Positions 21,333 through 29,453 of a stretch of DNA of 32,413 nucleotides are shown piece after piece. Within the stretch, counting starts at the first letter, position 1, and each line of letters starts with the position of its first letter. The stretch covers positions 1-32,413 of the forward strand of contig NZ_NKJE01000030.1 of assembly GCF_002256285.1 (NCBI RefSeq), written 5' to 3'. The DNA is from Flavobacterium sp. BFFFF1. GTDB taxonomy: Bacteria > Bacteroidota > Bacteroidia > Flavobacteriales > Flavobacteriaceae. The position numbers were made by a program, and so were the translations under genes. Below the pieces are notes generated by a model, which was not told the origin of the DNA, did no database searches, and saw only the letters and a list, made by a program, of their open reading frames with translations.

Positions 21333-22493
21333 ATGGAAACGAACAGAAGGCTTTGGCTTAAAAAAATTGGAATTGGAGTGGCTGGAATTGGGCTTATCAA
21401 TTTTAATTCATTTGCTGCTCCTCCAGTAACGGAAGATTTGGTTGATCGTTTTGAGAATGATGCTGAACTAATTTTTTTACGCTCAAATGAAAACCCCTAT
21501 GGTCCGTCTCCATTGGCCAGGAAAGTATTTGCAGACCATGCGAATAGGAGTAACCGATATCATTGGGATGTCGCAACACAACTGATTGCTGCGCTTGCAA
21601 AAAAGAATAGTGTTCAAGACGAAAACATATTGTTGGGCGCTGGTTCGACTGAAATTTTAGATCTGGTGGCAAAATTTGCCTCATTAAACAAAGGATCCGA
21701 ATCGAAGGAGACTGGCAACGCAAATTATGTAATTGCAGACCCAAGTTATGATTATTGGACCGTTACATTGGATTATTTAGGATTGGCTAAAAATAAAGTA
21801 CCACTTACAACCGGCAAGAAAATTAATTTGCAAACTATGCTGGAGGCTGTAAACCAAGATACGAAGCTTGTTTATATCTGTAATCCAAATAACCCTACTG
21901 GAACACTTTGTGAAAGAGAAGCGTTAGTGGAATTTGTAACCAAGATTTCACAAAATACAATTGTATTAATTGATGAGGCCTATTTGGAGTTTACTACACA
22001 GCAATCCCTTAGCAATATGGTCAATGAGCATAAAAATATTATTATCGCCAAAACATTTTCCAAAATATATGGTTTGGCTGGAGCACGGATTGGGTATGCC
22101 ATTGCGAACAAAACGGTCATTGATGATTTGGCAAATTTGCAATCCAATACCAATAATAGTGTAAGTGTATTATCAAAACTTGCGGCTATAGCTTCGTTGA
22201 AAGATGATGAATTTGTTTCCAATTGCTACCTGCTCAATGAGAATGTAAGACAATATACTATGCGCGAGCTTATAAAATTAAATTGTGAGTGCATTGCTTC
22301 CGATACGAATTTTATCTATTTTTCACTTTCAAAATACAACAAGGACTATTTCAAGCAATTGGCAAACAATAACATTCAGGGAGGAAGAATATATGAAGAA
22401 CAAGGTAAATGGACGAGGATTACAGTGGGTGAAATGGGCGAAATGAAAAAATTTATTAAAGCCTTACAATACGCTGCCGCCATCCACCGCTAG
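21333..22493 (+). CDS. Tat-exported histidinol-phosphate aminotransferase-like protein
   Basis: A 386-residue PLP fold-type I aminotransferase similar to HisC. The N-terminus NRRLWLKKIGIGVAGIGLI has a twin-arginine motif (Arg5-Arg6) and a hydrophobic segment ending FAAPP, so the folded, cofactor-loaded enzyme is probably sent to the periplasm. NENPYGPSP (52-60), YICNPNNPTGT (181-191), DEAYLEF (214-220) and KTFSKIYGLAGARIGY (240-255), with Lys244 as the likely Schiff-base lysine, are the family motifs. No other his genes are nearby, so histidine synthesis is unlikely; an amino acid or amine substrate in the envelope is inferred. It follows site L with the usual ATTTTAAAC start, but no array site follows it. 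Confidence 0.85.
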   Translation: METNRRLWLKKIGIGVAGIGLINFNSFAAPPVTEDLVDRFENDAELIFLRSNENPYGPSPLARKVFADHANRSNRYHWDVATQLIAALAKKNSVQDENILLGAGSTEILDLVAKFASLNKGSESKETGNANYVIADPSYDYWTVTLDYLGLAKNKVPLTTGKKINLQTMLEAVNQDTKLVYICNPNNPTGTLCEREALVEFVTKISQNTIVLIDEAYLEFTTQQSLSNMVNEHKNIIIAKTFSKIYGLAGARIGYAIANKTVIDDLANLQSNTNNSVSVLSKLAAIASLKDDEFVSNCYLLNENVRQYTMRELIKLNCECIASDTNFIYFSLSKYNKDYFKQLANNNIQGGRIYEEQGKWTRITVGEMGEMKKFIKALQYAAAIHR

Positions 22494-22588
22494 CCGTCAT
22501 TGCGGGATATCGGCAGCCGGAAATTTTTAGTTCCCGAAGAAATCCCCTTCCTACGCTCGCCCCCACATGTTAAATATCATATTTTGCG

Positions 22589-22596
22589 TACATTTG
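22589..22596 (+). promoter_or_regulatory. TAnnTTTG -7 promoter element
   Basis: TACATTTG matches the Bacteroidota -7 consensus exactly and lies 43 nt before the ATG at 22640, a good distance for a short leader. The -33 element is not clear. Confidence 0.5.
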
Positions 22597-22639
22597 AGCG
22601 TCAGCGGTCATTGTTCAGAAAAACTAAAAAGTCTGCAAA

Positions 22640-22936
22640 ATGAAAGAAGAGAAAATACAAACACTTCATCCACAACCTGGTAAAACAAACAAAAATATTT
22701 CGTTAGGGAAATACACCGTCATCAAAGAAAATATTTTGTTGATTTTAAAAGATAGCGAGCCTACCCATACGGAACTTATGGAAAATTTATACAGCAGGTT
22801 AAAAGACACTTTTGAAGGTGGCGTTCAATGGTATGGAGAAACGGTTAAACTGGATCTTGAAGCGCGAAAGATGATTGAGCGCACCAAGATTAAACCTGAA
22901 AAATATAAACTAATTGCAACGGGCGCCAGCCGGTAG
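22640..22936 (+). CDS. DUF6958-like small protein
   Basis: A 98-residue soluble protein. IQTLHPQPGKTNKNISLGKY at the start and VQWYGETVKLDLEARKMIER near the end match what I recall of the DUF6958 family (small winged-helix-like proteins of unknown function). Own promoter suggested at 22589. The family name is from memory and is moderately sure. Confidence 0.7.
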   Translation: MKEEKIQTLHPQPGKTNKNISLGKYTVIKENILLILKDSEPTHTELMENLYSRLKDTFEGGVQWYGETVKLDLEARKMIERTKIKPEKYKLIATGASR

Positions 22937-22980
22937 CGGACATTTAACGTAACCGACCGGCATCATGAAAACATTAAAAT

Positions 22981-23394
22981 ATGAAACAAGTACTTAAACT
23001 TATCATTATTGTTTTAATATGTATTCCTGTTTTTGCCTACTCGCAAACCAATAACAATTATATCACTGTTGGTTATTCAAGTATTTGTTGTGGACCGCCA
23101 TCTGAAAAGCCTGTCACTGATTTCGTGAAAAATTTTGAGGAGCAAAATAAATTGAAACCATTCGAGATTTTTGTAGAAGGAGGTTTGGGAAAAGAAGGCG
23201 AATACGCTTTCTATATTGGAACTGATAATCTGGATGTCAAATTGTTAGAATCTTTCTGGAATGGAATAAAAGTCGTGGTTTCTAACCAAAATAAACAACG
23301 TTCTGAGCATCATGATGGGTATGTAAATTTGGATGATAAGCTTGCCACTAATTCCACTATGAAAAGCAAAAAGTTACAATTAATAACCCTATAG
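22981..23394 (+). CDS. hypothetical secreted protein
   Basis: A 137-residue protein with signal peptide MKQVLKLIIIVLICIPVFAYSQ. A Cys pair (SICCGPPSEKPV, residues about 35-46) recalls a redox or metal motif but no family is recognised. It follows the DUF6958-like gene by 44 nt and may share its transcript. Confidence 0.68.
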   Translation: MKQVLKLIIIVLICIPVFAYSQTNNNYITVGYSSICCGPPSEKPVTDFVKNFEEQNKLKPFEIFVEGGLGKEGEYAFYIGTDNLDVKLLESFWNGIKVVVSNQNKQRSEHHDGYVNLDDKLATNSTMKSKKLQLITL

Positions 23395-23482
23395 TTAAAA
23401 AAAATAAAATTAAAAAACGTGCGGGTGCTGATTTAGATGTAGCATGTAGTTTAGAGACAAGTTCACTAGCAATTTTTTTGCT

Positions 23483-23862
23483 TCACGCCTTTTGTTTATT
23501 GATTCTATATTCTTTTCCCCACTCCGCCATTGATAACATTATGGGCGACAACGTGAGACCAAACTCGGTTAAAGTGTACTCAACCTTTGGTGGGATTTCA
23601 GCATAAATTTTCCTGTTTATTAACCCATCATCTTCTAATTCCCTCAACTGCTGCGTAAGCATTGATTGCGTGATTCCCTTTACACTTCGCTTCAACTCCC
23701 CAAACCTTGCAGGAGCGGTATGATAGATGGCGTTAATTAAAATTGCTTCCATTTTCCACCTAAAACCTGCATTGTTGCCGTTACCGGGCAAGATTTCTCA
23801 TCAAAAACAATTTTTTTTTCGTCTATAACTTCCTGATTATCTATAATAGTATTGTTTTTCAT
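23483..23862 (-). pseudogene. HxlR family transcriptional regulator, frameshifted
   Basis: Two overlapping minus-strand frames make one HxlR protein. The first (ATG 23862) ends ...EKSCPVTATMQVLGGKWKQF; the second carries EAILINAIYHTAPARFGELKRSVKGITQ, LTQQLRELEDDGLINRKIY and VEYTLTEFGLTLSPI, the wHTH core. Adding one C after the AAG of GGKWK (one G near 23745 on the plus strand) restores GGKWKPILINAIYH, the expected family sequence. HxlR proteins respond to reactive electrophiles or redox stress and typically control a divergent neighbour, here the YCII/VOC genes. Either an inactivated regulator or a sequencing error. Confidence 0.82.
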
Positions 23863-23868
23863 ACTTAC

Positions 23869-23930
23869 ACATTTTAAATGTCCTACTTGTGGGAATAAAT
23901 TTAACTCTGAATATTTGTACTGCAAAACTA
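23869..23930 (-). promoter_or_regulatory. HxlR promoter and possible operator in the divergent intergenic region
   Basis: On the minus strand TAGTTTTG (plus positions 23923-23930) fits the -7 consensus exactly, with TTG/TTTG motifs 16-21 nt upstream. A 13-nt palindrome ACATTTTAAATGT (23869-23881) just before the hxlR-like ATG could be an autoregulatory operator. Motif-based only. Confidence 0.4.
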
Positions 23931-23955
23931 AATAAAAAATTAAAATCAAATCAAA

Positions 23956-24306
23956 ATGGAAAAATTTATGTTTTTATTCAGAGGCGGAGAAACTCACGTC
24001 CACGTTGCCAAAGATTCAAAAGAAGCTAAGGCATACATTCAATCATGGATGACCTGGATGCAAGGTCTTGGTCAGAAAGGGATCCTTGCAGGGGGAGAAC
24101 CTCTTCAAACCACTGGCAAGCAGGTGAACGGAAAAAATAAAGTCGTGACGGATGGTCCTTTTATAGAAGCCGAAGAAATGGTCGGTGGTTACCTCATCGT
24201 TAATGCAAATGACATTGACGAGGCAGTAGCGATTGCAAAGGGGTGTCCTATTTTTGAAGAGAACGGAAAAGTAGAAGTTCGCCCCGTTCAGAAATTGGAA
24301 AATTAA
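23956..24306 (+). CDS. YCII (DGPF) domain protein
   Basis: A 116-residue protein with the YCII-related pattern: MEKFMFLFRGG at the start, WMTWMQGLGQKGILAGGEPL, the DGPF motif in VVTDGPFIEAEEMVGGYLIV and a terminal VEVRPVQ strand. A dimeric ferredoxin-like fold; some members are hydrolases or dehydrochlorinases, but most are uncharacterised. Divergent from the hxlR-like gene and followed by the VOC gene at 24410, probably one regulated unit. Confidence 0.85.
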   Translation: MEKFMFLFRGGETHVHVAKDSKEAKAYIQSWMTWMQGLGQKGILAGGEPLQTTGKQVNGKNKVVTDGPFIEAEEMVGGYLIVNANDIDEAVAIAKGCPIFEENGKVEVRPVQKLEN

Positions 24307-24409
24307 TGTCCGACTCATTACCTGTTCAAATTGTGAAACAAATCGGATCAGGTAAAATTGTGCTGAATCCTTAACAACTAAAAAACAACACAAATAAACT
24401 TTAATAAAT

Positions 24410-24781
24410 ATGGTAAATACTCTAAATTGGTTTGAAATACCAGCTACAGATTTCGAAAGAGCAAAGGCATTTTATGCTACAGTGTTAGATGCTCCAATTC
24501 ATGCGGATCCTAATCCTCATATGCAATATGCCTATTTGCCGTCTGATCCACAACAAGGCGGATTTGGCGGCGCAATTGCCTGCGGTGAAAATTTTGTTCC
24601 TGCAATAACCGGTACTACGGTTTACTTAGATGGCGGAAATGACCTTTCCGTTCCGTTAGGCAGGGTAGAACGAGCCGGCGGAACAGTTATTCTGCCGAAA
24701 ACTTCAATTGGGAACAACGGCTTTATTGCCCTTTTTATCGATACAGAAGGGAACAGGGTAGGGTTCCATTCTATGGGTTAA
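24410..24781 (+). CDS. VOC family protein (glyoxalase/bleomycin resistance-like)
   Basis: A 123-residue single-module VOC protein: NTLNWFEIPATDFERAKAFY at the start and FIALFIDTEGNRVGFHSMG at the end are the two half-site strands of the beta-alpha-beta-beta-beta fold. It is of the short type that dimerises. The substrate is unknown. It lies 103 nt behind the YCII gene, a frequent pairing in Bacteroidota operons controlled by stress regulators. Confidence 0.87.
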   Translation: MVNTLNWFEIPATDFERAKAFYATVLDAPIHADPNPHMQYAYLPSDPQQGGFGGAIACGENFVPAITGTTVYLDGGNDLSVPLGRVERAGGTVILPKTSIGNNGFIALFIDTEGNRVGFHSMG

Positions 24782-24796
24782 TACAGTATTCGTCCG

Positions 24797-24847
24797 TATC
24801 TTTGTACCATAGCGGATAGAAATGTCGTCTTGATATTTCTATCCGCT
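24797..24847 (+). other. strong hairpin behind a consensus -7 motif
   Basis: A 13-bp perfect stem, AGCGGATAGAAAT (24811-24823) and ATTTCTATCCGCT (24835-24847), with an 11-nt loop. It follows the VOC stop by 29 nt and would serve as a terminator, although only TTTG follows it. TATCTTTG (24797-24804), an exact -7 consensus, lies 6 nt before the stem, so a short transcript starting at the hairpin is also possible. Confidence 0.5.
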
Positions 24848-25235
24848 TTGCGCCTTAACCAGCTGCGTTTGTGTCACTATCGGGGTTTACATGCCAGCGC
24901 TCCTTATATGCCTTTCTCCTGCCTGCCACATTACAGAAGCTCATTGTGAAGAAGCTTTTAACCTCCAGCTGTTGCGAGCGTAACGCTCGTGAACGAACGT
25001 AAAATCCGTCATCCTTTGCATACGGGCGTGATGCGGGTAGCAGCGGTGGAAAAGTTCGATCGGGAGCTGCTTTCCTTATAAAATGTAAACGATTTTTTCC
25101 ATACAATTTGAGGTTCCGGCCAACGCCTGGTTCGTGCCTGTACTCACAATACTTCATTTATTGCTGGCACGAGCGGGACGCTTGAAGCAACCAACGGGGC
25201 ATTTGGGAATCTAACGACAGATAAACAAACCAAAA
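24848..25235 (+). repeat. orphan array-like site M and flanking gene-free interval
   Basis: About 390 bp without a gene. Near 25050-25120 are AAAAGTTCGATCGGGAGCTGC and the core TTATAAAATGTAAACG followed by TTTTTTCCATACAATTTG, clearly related to the array sites (especially F and J), with CGGCCAACGC after it. Inverted pieces GCGAGCGTAACGCTCG (24975 region) and CACGAGCGGGACGCTTG (25168 region) resemble those in site K. No start box or cassette is recognisable. Confidence 0.55.
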
Positions 25236-25817
25236 ATGCAGAATATCCTATTAGACTTTATTTCAAAATACATTTCCCTGACCGATGATGAGAAGCAAGC
25301 CATACTTGCATTAGACATATTCCACTCCTTTAAGAAAGGGACAATTTTACTTAAAGAAGGACAGAAATCAAAAGACTCCTATTTCGTCTTAAAAGGATGC
25401 ATCAGGAAATATTACATGATCGACGGTAAAGAGCGCACTACTGCCTTTTTTACTGAAATGGAAGAACTGACACCACATTGTGTAAAAAATAATGCTCCGT
25501 CAGAATATCTTATAAGTTGTGTGGAAGATACGATAGTAACAATTGCAACCCCGGAAATGGAGGTTGAAATGCTTGCTAAATTTCCAAAATTTGAAAAAAT
25601 GTGCCGGCTATTGTCGGAAGAATTGTTGGCCAAACAACAATTTAATTTCGACGAATTTAAGATTTCTTCCCCTGAACAACGATACTTAAATCTACTACAG
25701 AACAGGCCGGATTTAATCCAACGTGTTCCACAACACCAACTGGCCAGTTATTTAGGGATAAAGCCGCAATCATTGAGCAGGTTAAGGGCAAGGATCATAG
25801 AAAAAAACAAAGGGTAA
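25236..25817 (+). CDS. Crp/Fnr family transcriptional regulator
   Basis: A 193-residue protein. Residues about 20-110 form the cyclic-nucleotide-binding-like beta roll (FHSFKKGTILLKEGQKSKDSYFVLKGCIRKYY); the canonical cAMP phosphate-binding R/E pair is not evident, as in many Bacteroidota members. The C-terminus has the helix-turn-helix VPQHQLASYLGIKPQSLSRL followed by RARI. The short DNA-binding domain is typical of flavobacterial Crp-like proteins linked to stress or detoxification genes. The next gene (25898) has its own promoter and may be its target. Confidence 0.87.
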   Translation: MQNILLDFISKYISLTDDEKQAILALDIFHSFKKGTILLKEGQKSKDSYFVLKGCIRKYYMIDGKERTTAFFTEMEELTPHCVKNNAPSEYLISCVEDTIVTIATPEMEVEMLAKFPKFEKMCRLLSEELLAKQQFNFDEFKISSPEQRYLNLLQNRPDLIQRVPQHQLASYLGIKPQSLSRLRARIIEKNKG

Positions 25818-25845
25818 GGTTCATTTCTTAACTTAAGTGAACGAA

Positions 25846-25872
25846 TTGAGGGTACTGTGCAATCTACTTTTG
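25846..25872 (+). promoter_or_regulatory. Bacteroidota-type promoter
   Basis: TTG at 25846-25848, 16 nt spacer, TACTTTTG at 25865-25872, an exact TAnnTTTG. The gene starts at 25898, leaving a leader of about 20 nt. Confidence 0.6.
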
Positions 25873-25897
25873 CAGCATTATTGAAATTAAAAAAGAT

Positions 25898-26518
25898 ATG
25901 CGAAAGAAAACTTTATCGATTGCACTGGTCGCATTAGCGGCGTTTAGTATGCAAATGAATGCACAGGATGTCAAACAGGATACTACTTACAGGAAATGGT
26001 ATATTGGGAGTTCACTCCTGATGTTGGGAAATTTTGACAGGGCAAATAGCCCTGAATATGTCCAACTTAACGTTGGCTATAGGATAACGCGTAAAGATGT
26101 TATTTCAATCGAGTTTAAGCGATCCATTTATTCTTTCCCGATAGGGATTCCGTTTGGATCTTCATCATTTGATAAACCTGGAGAAAACTATCCCGGACAT
26201 GCGCGCATACTTGCGCCTACACTAGGGTATCAACATTTTTGGTGGAAAGGAATCTATACCTCGGTTTATGCCTTAAATGCTTTTGAGAAATACCTGGATG
26301 AGCATAACGAAAAGATTGGAAATGGATACACGTTGTATTTAAACTTCCATTTAGGCTACCAGTTTAAGTTTCTTAAAAACCGGTTCTTTTTCGAACCCGC
26401 TATTGGATGTAGTTATTGGCCTATAAGAAATAATGTTCCGGAATCTTTTAGATTGGTGGAGGAAAAATGGCCGAACTATTTTATTCAGCCGGGGCTTCAT
26501 TTTGGCTATAACTTTTAG
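25898..26518 (+). CDS. outer-membrane beta-barrel-like secreted protein
   Basis: A 206-residue protein with signal peptide MRKKTLSIALVALAAFSMQMNAQ. Alternating hydrophobic strands (YVQLNVGYRITRKDVISIEF, YTLYLNFHLGYQFKFLKNRF, FIQPGLHFGYNF) with a terminal Phe are typical of a small outer-membrane barrel. No specific family recognised. Preceded by a good promoter and by the Crp/Fnr gene. Confidence 0.75.
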   Translation: MRKKTLSIALVALAAFSMQMNAQDVKQDTTYRKWYIGSSLLMLGNFDRANSPEYVQLNVGYRITRKDVISIEFKRSIYSFPIGIPFGSSSFDKPGENYPGHARILAPTLGYQHFWWKGIYTSVYALNAFEKYLDEHNEKIGNGYTLYLNFHLGYQFKFLKNRFFFEPAIGCSYWPIRNNVPESFRLVEEKWPNYFIQPGLHFGYNF

Positions 26519-26759
26519 CAATCTTGTGTACTGGTAAAGCACTACTGAAGCCCATTCGACATCACTTCCGCTTGCGATTTGTGGCCTGACAGAGCAGGGG
26601 GCGCGGCATGCTTGTTTCTTGTGCGTACGGGTGATATGCACCCAGCGGCGGGAATTTGTACTGTACCCTTCAACATCAATACATTTCCGGCGAATCCTGT
26701 AATATTTCCGCGTACCGATTTTGGAAATTTACGTCACAATAATCTAAAAAATATTTGTT

Positions 26760-27209
26760 ATGGAAACCAACAAAACAATCGACGCGCTGAATAACCTCGT
26801 CGAAATCAACAACGACCGCGTGGAAGGGTATGAAACGGCTTTAAAGGAAACGGATGCTGCCGACCTTAAAACCTTGTTTAAAAACCTGATTGGCACCAGT
26901 CAGAACAACCTCAATGCATTGAGCGAAGAAGTACTCAGGCTGGGCGGCGAGCCTACGGCAAGCACCCGCATCACCGGAAAGTTCTTCCGTGCCTGGATGG
27001 ACGTGAAAGCTGCCCTTACCGGCAATGACCGCCACCAGATCCTGGCTTCGTGCGAGTTCGGCGAAGACAAAGCCCTCGAAGCGTATGAAGAAGCGTTGAA
27101 AGACAGCAGTAAATTCTCCCCGGAGCAGGTCACGATGATCCGCGAACAGCAAACGAGGCTGCGCGCCGACCATGACCGCGTCAGGTCACTCCGCGACGCT
27201 GCCGCATAA
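26760..27209 (+). CDS. PA2169-type four-helix-bundle protein (DUF2383)
   Basis: A 149-residue helical protein. IDALNNLVEINNDRVEGYETAL at the start, TLFKNLIGTSQNNLNALSEEV, then GRKFFRAWMD-like (GKFFRAWMDVKAALTGND) and CEFGEDKALEAYEEAL match the DUF2383 / PA2169 family, ferritin-like four-helix bundles of stress-induced, unknown function. Higher G+C than the array. A strong terminator follows directly. Confidence 0.87.
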   Translation: METNKTIDALNNLVEINNDRVEGYETALKETDAADLKTLFKNLIGTSQNNLNALSEEVLRLGGEPTASTRITGKFFRAWMDVKAALTGNDRHQILASCEFGEDKALEAYEEALKDSSKFSPEQVTMIREQQTRLRADHDRVRSLRDAAA

Positions 27210-27215
27210 ACAAAC

Positions 27216-27242
27216 AAAAGCCCCGATTATCGGGGCTTTTTT
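27216..27242 (+). terminator. bidirectional Rho-independent terminator
   Basis: AAAAGCCCCGAT / ATCGGGGCTTTTTT stem between two convergent genes; the T run reaches the stop codon of the minus-strand gene. Confidence 0.9.
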
Positions 27243-27897
27243 AATAACTGTACATTTTTATTTTCAGGTTTCCGCGGGCGTTTGCGTGCGCGATGATCTC
27301 GTCAAAAAATTCGTGTTCCTTAAAAACCTTTGTAAAGAACTTTATCTCAAATTCCTGAAAAGCTTCGTCTTTGTATGTCACGATGGTCTTTCTCGCCAAG
27401 TTCAATATCCTGAATTCGCGGATGAACGACAGCAGGTTTGCCTTTTGCTCAAGCTTGACGATCGTCGTGAGCGGAATCTCGTCGGTGTAGCCCAATAGGT
27501 TTTTAAACACAATCGCGTCCTCTCTTAGGAATGCCGTGCATCGGCGCAGGAACTCCATAAACGCGAAATACAGCAGCAGGCCATCTACAATCGAGGGATA
27601 TATTGACATCGGGTAATAGTCTTTGGTCACATAGCCCGCAAGGCCTTCCAGCGCAACAGGCACCGCAATAAGCAGGTATTTGGTGTAATGTAGATTAGCC
27701 CCCTTTGCCAATCCCCTGAATACAAAAAACATACCGCCTGCAATGACCACTGGGATCCACAGGAAGATCATATAATCTTTCCTGATAAAATCGATCCCGC
27801 TATAATGGTCAGAGAAACAACTGTAGCTGATGTAAATGCAGGATAGGTATAAGATCAGGCAAGGGAACAGGTAAGTGGTCTTACTGGAAAGATTCAT
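27241..27897 (-). CDS. hypothetical membrane protein with PH-like C-terminal domain
   Basis: A 218-residue protein with four hydrophobic segments in the first 125 residues (about 9-27, 43-62, 70-90, 98-118). The soluble C-terminal 95 residues (DAIVFKNLLGYTDEIPLTTIVKLEQ, then IVTYKDEAFQEFEIKFF) have the strand pattern of bacterial PH-like domains. No precise family. Convergent with the DUF2383 gene. Confidence 0.7.
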   Translation of the reverse strand: MNLSSKTTYLFPCLILYLSCIYISYSCFSDHYSGIDFIRKDYMIFLWIPVVIAGGMFFVFRGLAKGANLHYTKYLLIAVPVALEGLAGYVTKDYYPMSIYPSIVDGLLLYFAFMEFLRRCTAFLREDAIVFKNLLGYTDEIPLTTIVKLEQKANLLSFIREFRILNLARKTIVTYKDEAFQEFEIKFFTKVFKEHEFFDEIIAHANARGNLKIKMYSY

Positions 27898-27957
27898 CTG
27901 TAGTATTTGGGTTTAGATTTTACAGCGGTTAAAGTATTAAAAATAAATCGATACTAA

Positions 27958-27987
27958 TAAAAAACGTCCTGGATATTTTCAGGACGT
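27958..27987 (-). terminator. Rho-independent terminator of the efflux operon
   Basis: On the minus strand ACGTCCTG, an 8-nt loop, CAGGACGT and a TTTTTT run, 30 nt after the stop of the outer-membrane factor gene. Confidence 0.87.
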
Positions 27988-28016
27988 GTTCATTTTAGGG
28001 GTATCACCATAGCTTG

Positions 28017-29453
28017 CTATTTCCACCCGCCGCCAAGGTCGCGGTACAGCGACACCACCGACATCAGTTGCGCTTTCTTCGTATCGATCAGCTCGAGTTT
28101 CGACTCCAGTGCATCGCGTTGTGTCATCAGCACCTCAAAATAATCGACCCGCGCTGAGCGGAACAAATCATTCGACACTGAAATGGACGTATTCAGCGCG
28201 TCCACCTGCTGCGCTTTCAACGCATAGCTTTTTGACAGGTTGTCGCTGTTCGATAGCTGGTTTACCACCTCGGTATACGCATTCAGGATCGTGCGCTCGT
28301 AGTTGTACAGCGCCTGTAGCTGCCGCGCATTGGCACTCTGGAATGCCGCCTTGATCGCATTGCGGTTTACCAGCGGCGCCACCAAATCGCCCGCCAGCGA
28401 ATACAACAGCGACTCAGGTGTCCGGAACAGGTACGACGTCTTAAATGCCTGGTAGCCGATTCCCGCCGAGATTCCTAATGACGGATAGAATTCCGCACGC
28501 GCCACTTTTACATCGAGCTTCGCGGCAGCCAGGTCAAGCTCTGCCTGCTTGATATCGGGACGGTTCGCCAGCAGCTGCGACGGCACGCCGGAGCTCACGA
28601 TCGCAGGCGCCATACCAAGCAGGTCATCGGTGCTGCGGTCTACATGCTGCGGGTAACGCCCGAGCAGTTGGTTTATTTTGTTCTCTGTTTCCGTGACTTG
28701 TTGCGCCAGGTCAAACTGCAGGCTTTGCGACTTCAGGACCTCGGCCTGGAATTTCTGCACGGCGAGTTCAGTAGTTTTCGCGGCTTCTTTTTGCACCTTT
28801 ACCACCTCGAGCGCGTTTTGCTGCAATTCGATATTCTGTTTAACGATGGCCAATTGGTTGTCCAGCGCCAGCAGTTCGTAGTACGAATTTGCCACCTCGG
28901 CAATCAGGTTTGTCATCACAAAATCCTTGCCTTCAACCGAAGACAGGTAACGCGCCACGGCTGCTTTTTTCGCGGAGCGCAGTTTCTTCCACACGTCGAC
29001 TTCCCAGTTCGCGTAGGCGCCAATGGTAAAGTCGGTCAGCGGGTCCGGCATTTCAACGCCGGGTGCAATCTCCGTACTCGCATCACCGGCACCCTGGCTG
29101 GTGTAGCGTCCCACTTTTTCGACGCCTGCTCCGGCCCTGATGCCGACGGTCGGCAGGAGTTCCCCTTTGCGGGTGCGGATCTCGTTTTTGGCAATTGCGA
29201 TTTCCTGCAGCGTGATGTTCAGCTCCTGGTTGTTTTGCAGCGCGACGTCAATCAGGCTGGCCAGTTTTGGGTCGGTAAAGAACTGACGCCACTTTACTGT
29301 TGCGGTGTTCGTCGTGTCGGTCGACGTGTTGAAAGAACCCGGAACAGTGGGGTTCGATGCCGTAGATGTGGCAACAGCCGGCGCCTTACATTCCGTGAGC
29401 ATCAGGCAGCCGCCCAATGCCATCACATACAGCTTGCATTTCGTTTTATACAT
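28017..29453 (-). CDS. RND efflux outer-membrane factor lipoprotein (NodT/OprM family)
   Basis: About 478 residues. The frame can start at TTG 29462, but ATG 29453 with AAGAAA upstream is better and gives MYKTKCKLYVMALGGCLMLTEC, a lipoprotein signal. The TolC-like fold shows as two repeats of long coiled helices and strands: WRQFFTDPKLASLIDVALQNNQELN, RTRKGELLPTVGIRAG, YANWEVDVWKKLRSAKKAA, then LLANRPDIKQAELDLAAAKLDVKVARAEFYPSL (in part) and VDYFEVLMTQRDALE. It forms the outer-membrane exit duct for the upstream RND pump. The start overlaps the pump stop by 8 nt, so translation is coupled. A terminator follows. Confidence 0.93.
   Translation of the reverse strand: MYKTKCKLYVMALGGCLMLTECKAPAVATSTASNPTVPGSFNTSTDTTNTATVKWRQFFTDPKLASLIDVALQNNQELNITLQEIAIAKNEIRTRKGELLPTVGIRAGAGVEKVGRYTSQGAGDASTEIAPGVEMPDPLTDFTIGAYANWEVDVWKKLRSAKKAAVARYLSSVEGKDFVMTNLIAEVANSYYELLALDNQLAIVKQNIELQQNALEVVKVQKEAAKTTELAVQKFQAEVLKSQSLQFDLAQQVTETENKINQLLGRYPQHVDRSTDDLLGMAPAIVSSGVPSQLLANRPDIKQAELDLAAAKLDVKVARAEFYPSLGISAGIGYQAFKTSYLFRTPESLLYSLAGDLVAPLVNRNAIKAAFQSANARQLQALYNYERTILNAYTEVVNQLSNSDNLSKSYALKAQQVDALNTSISVSNDLFRSARVDYFEVLMTQRDALESKLELIDTKKAQLMSVVSLYRDLGGGWK

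Noticed and set aside
21333..22493. hisC of the histidine biosynthesis operon
   Set aside because: The Tat signal and the lack of other his genes argue against it.
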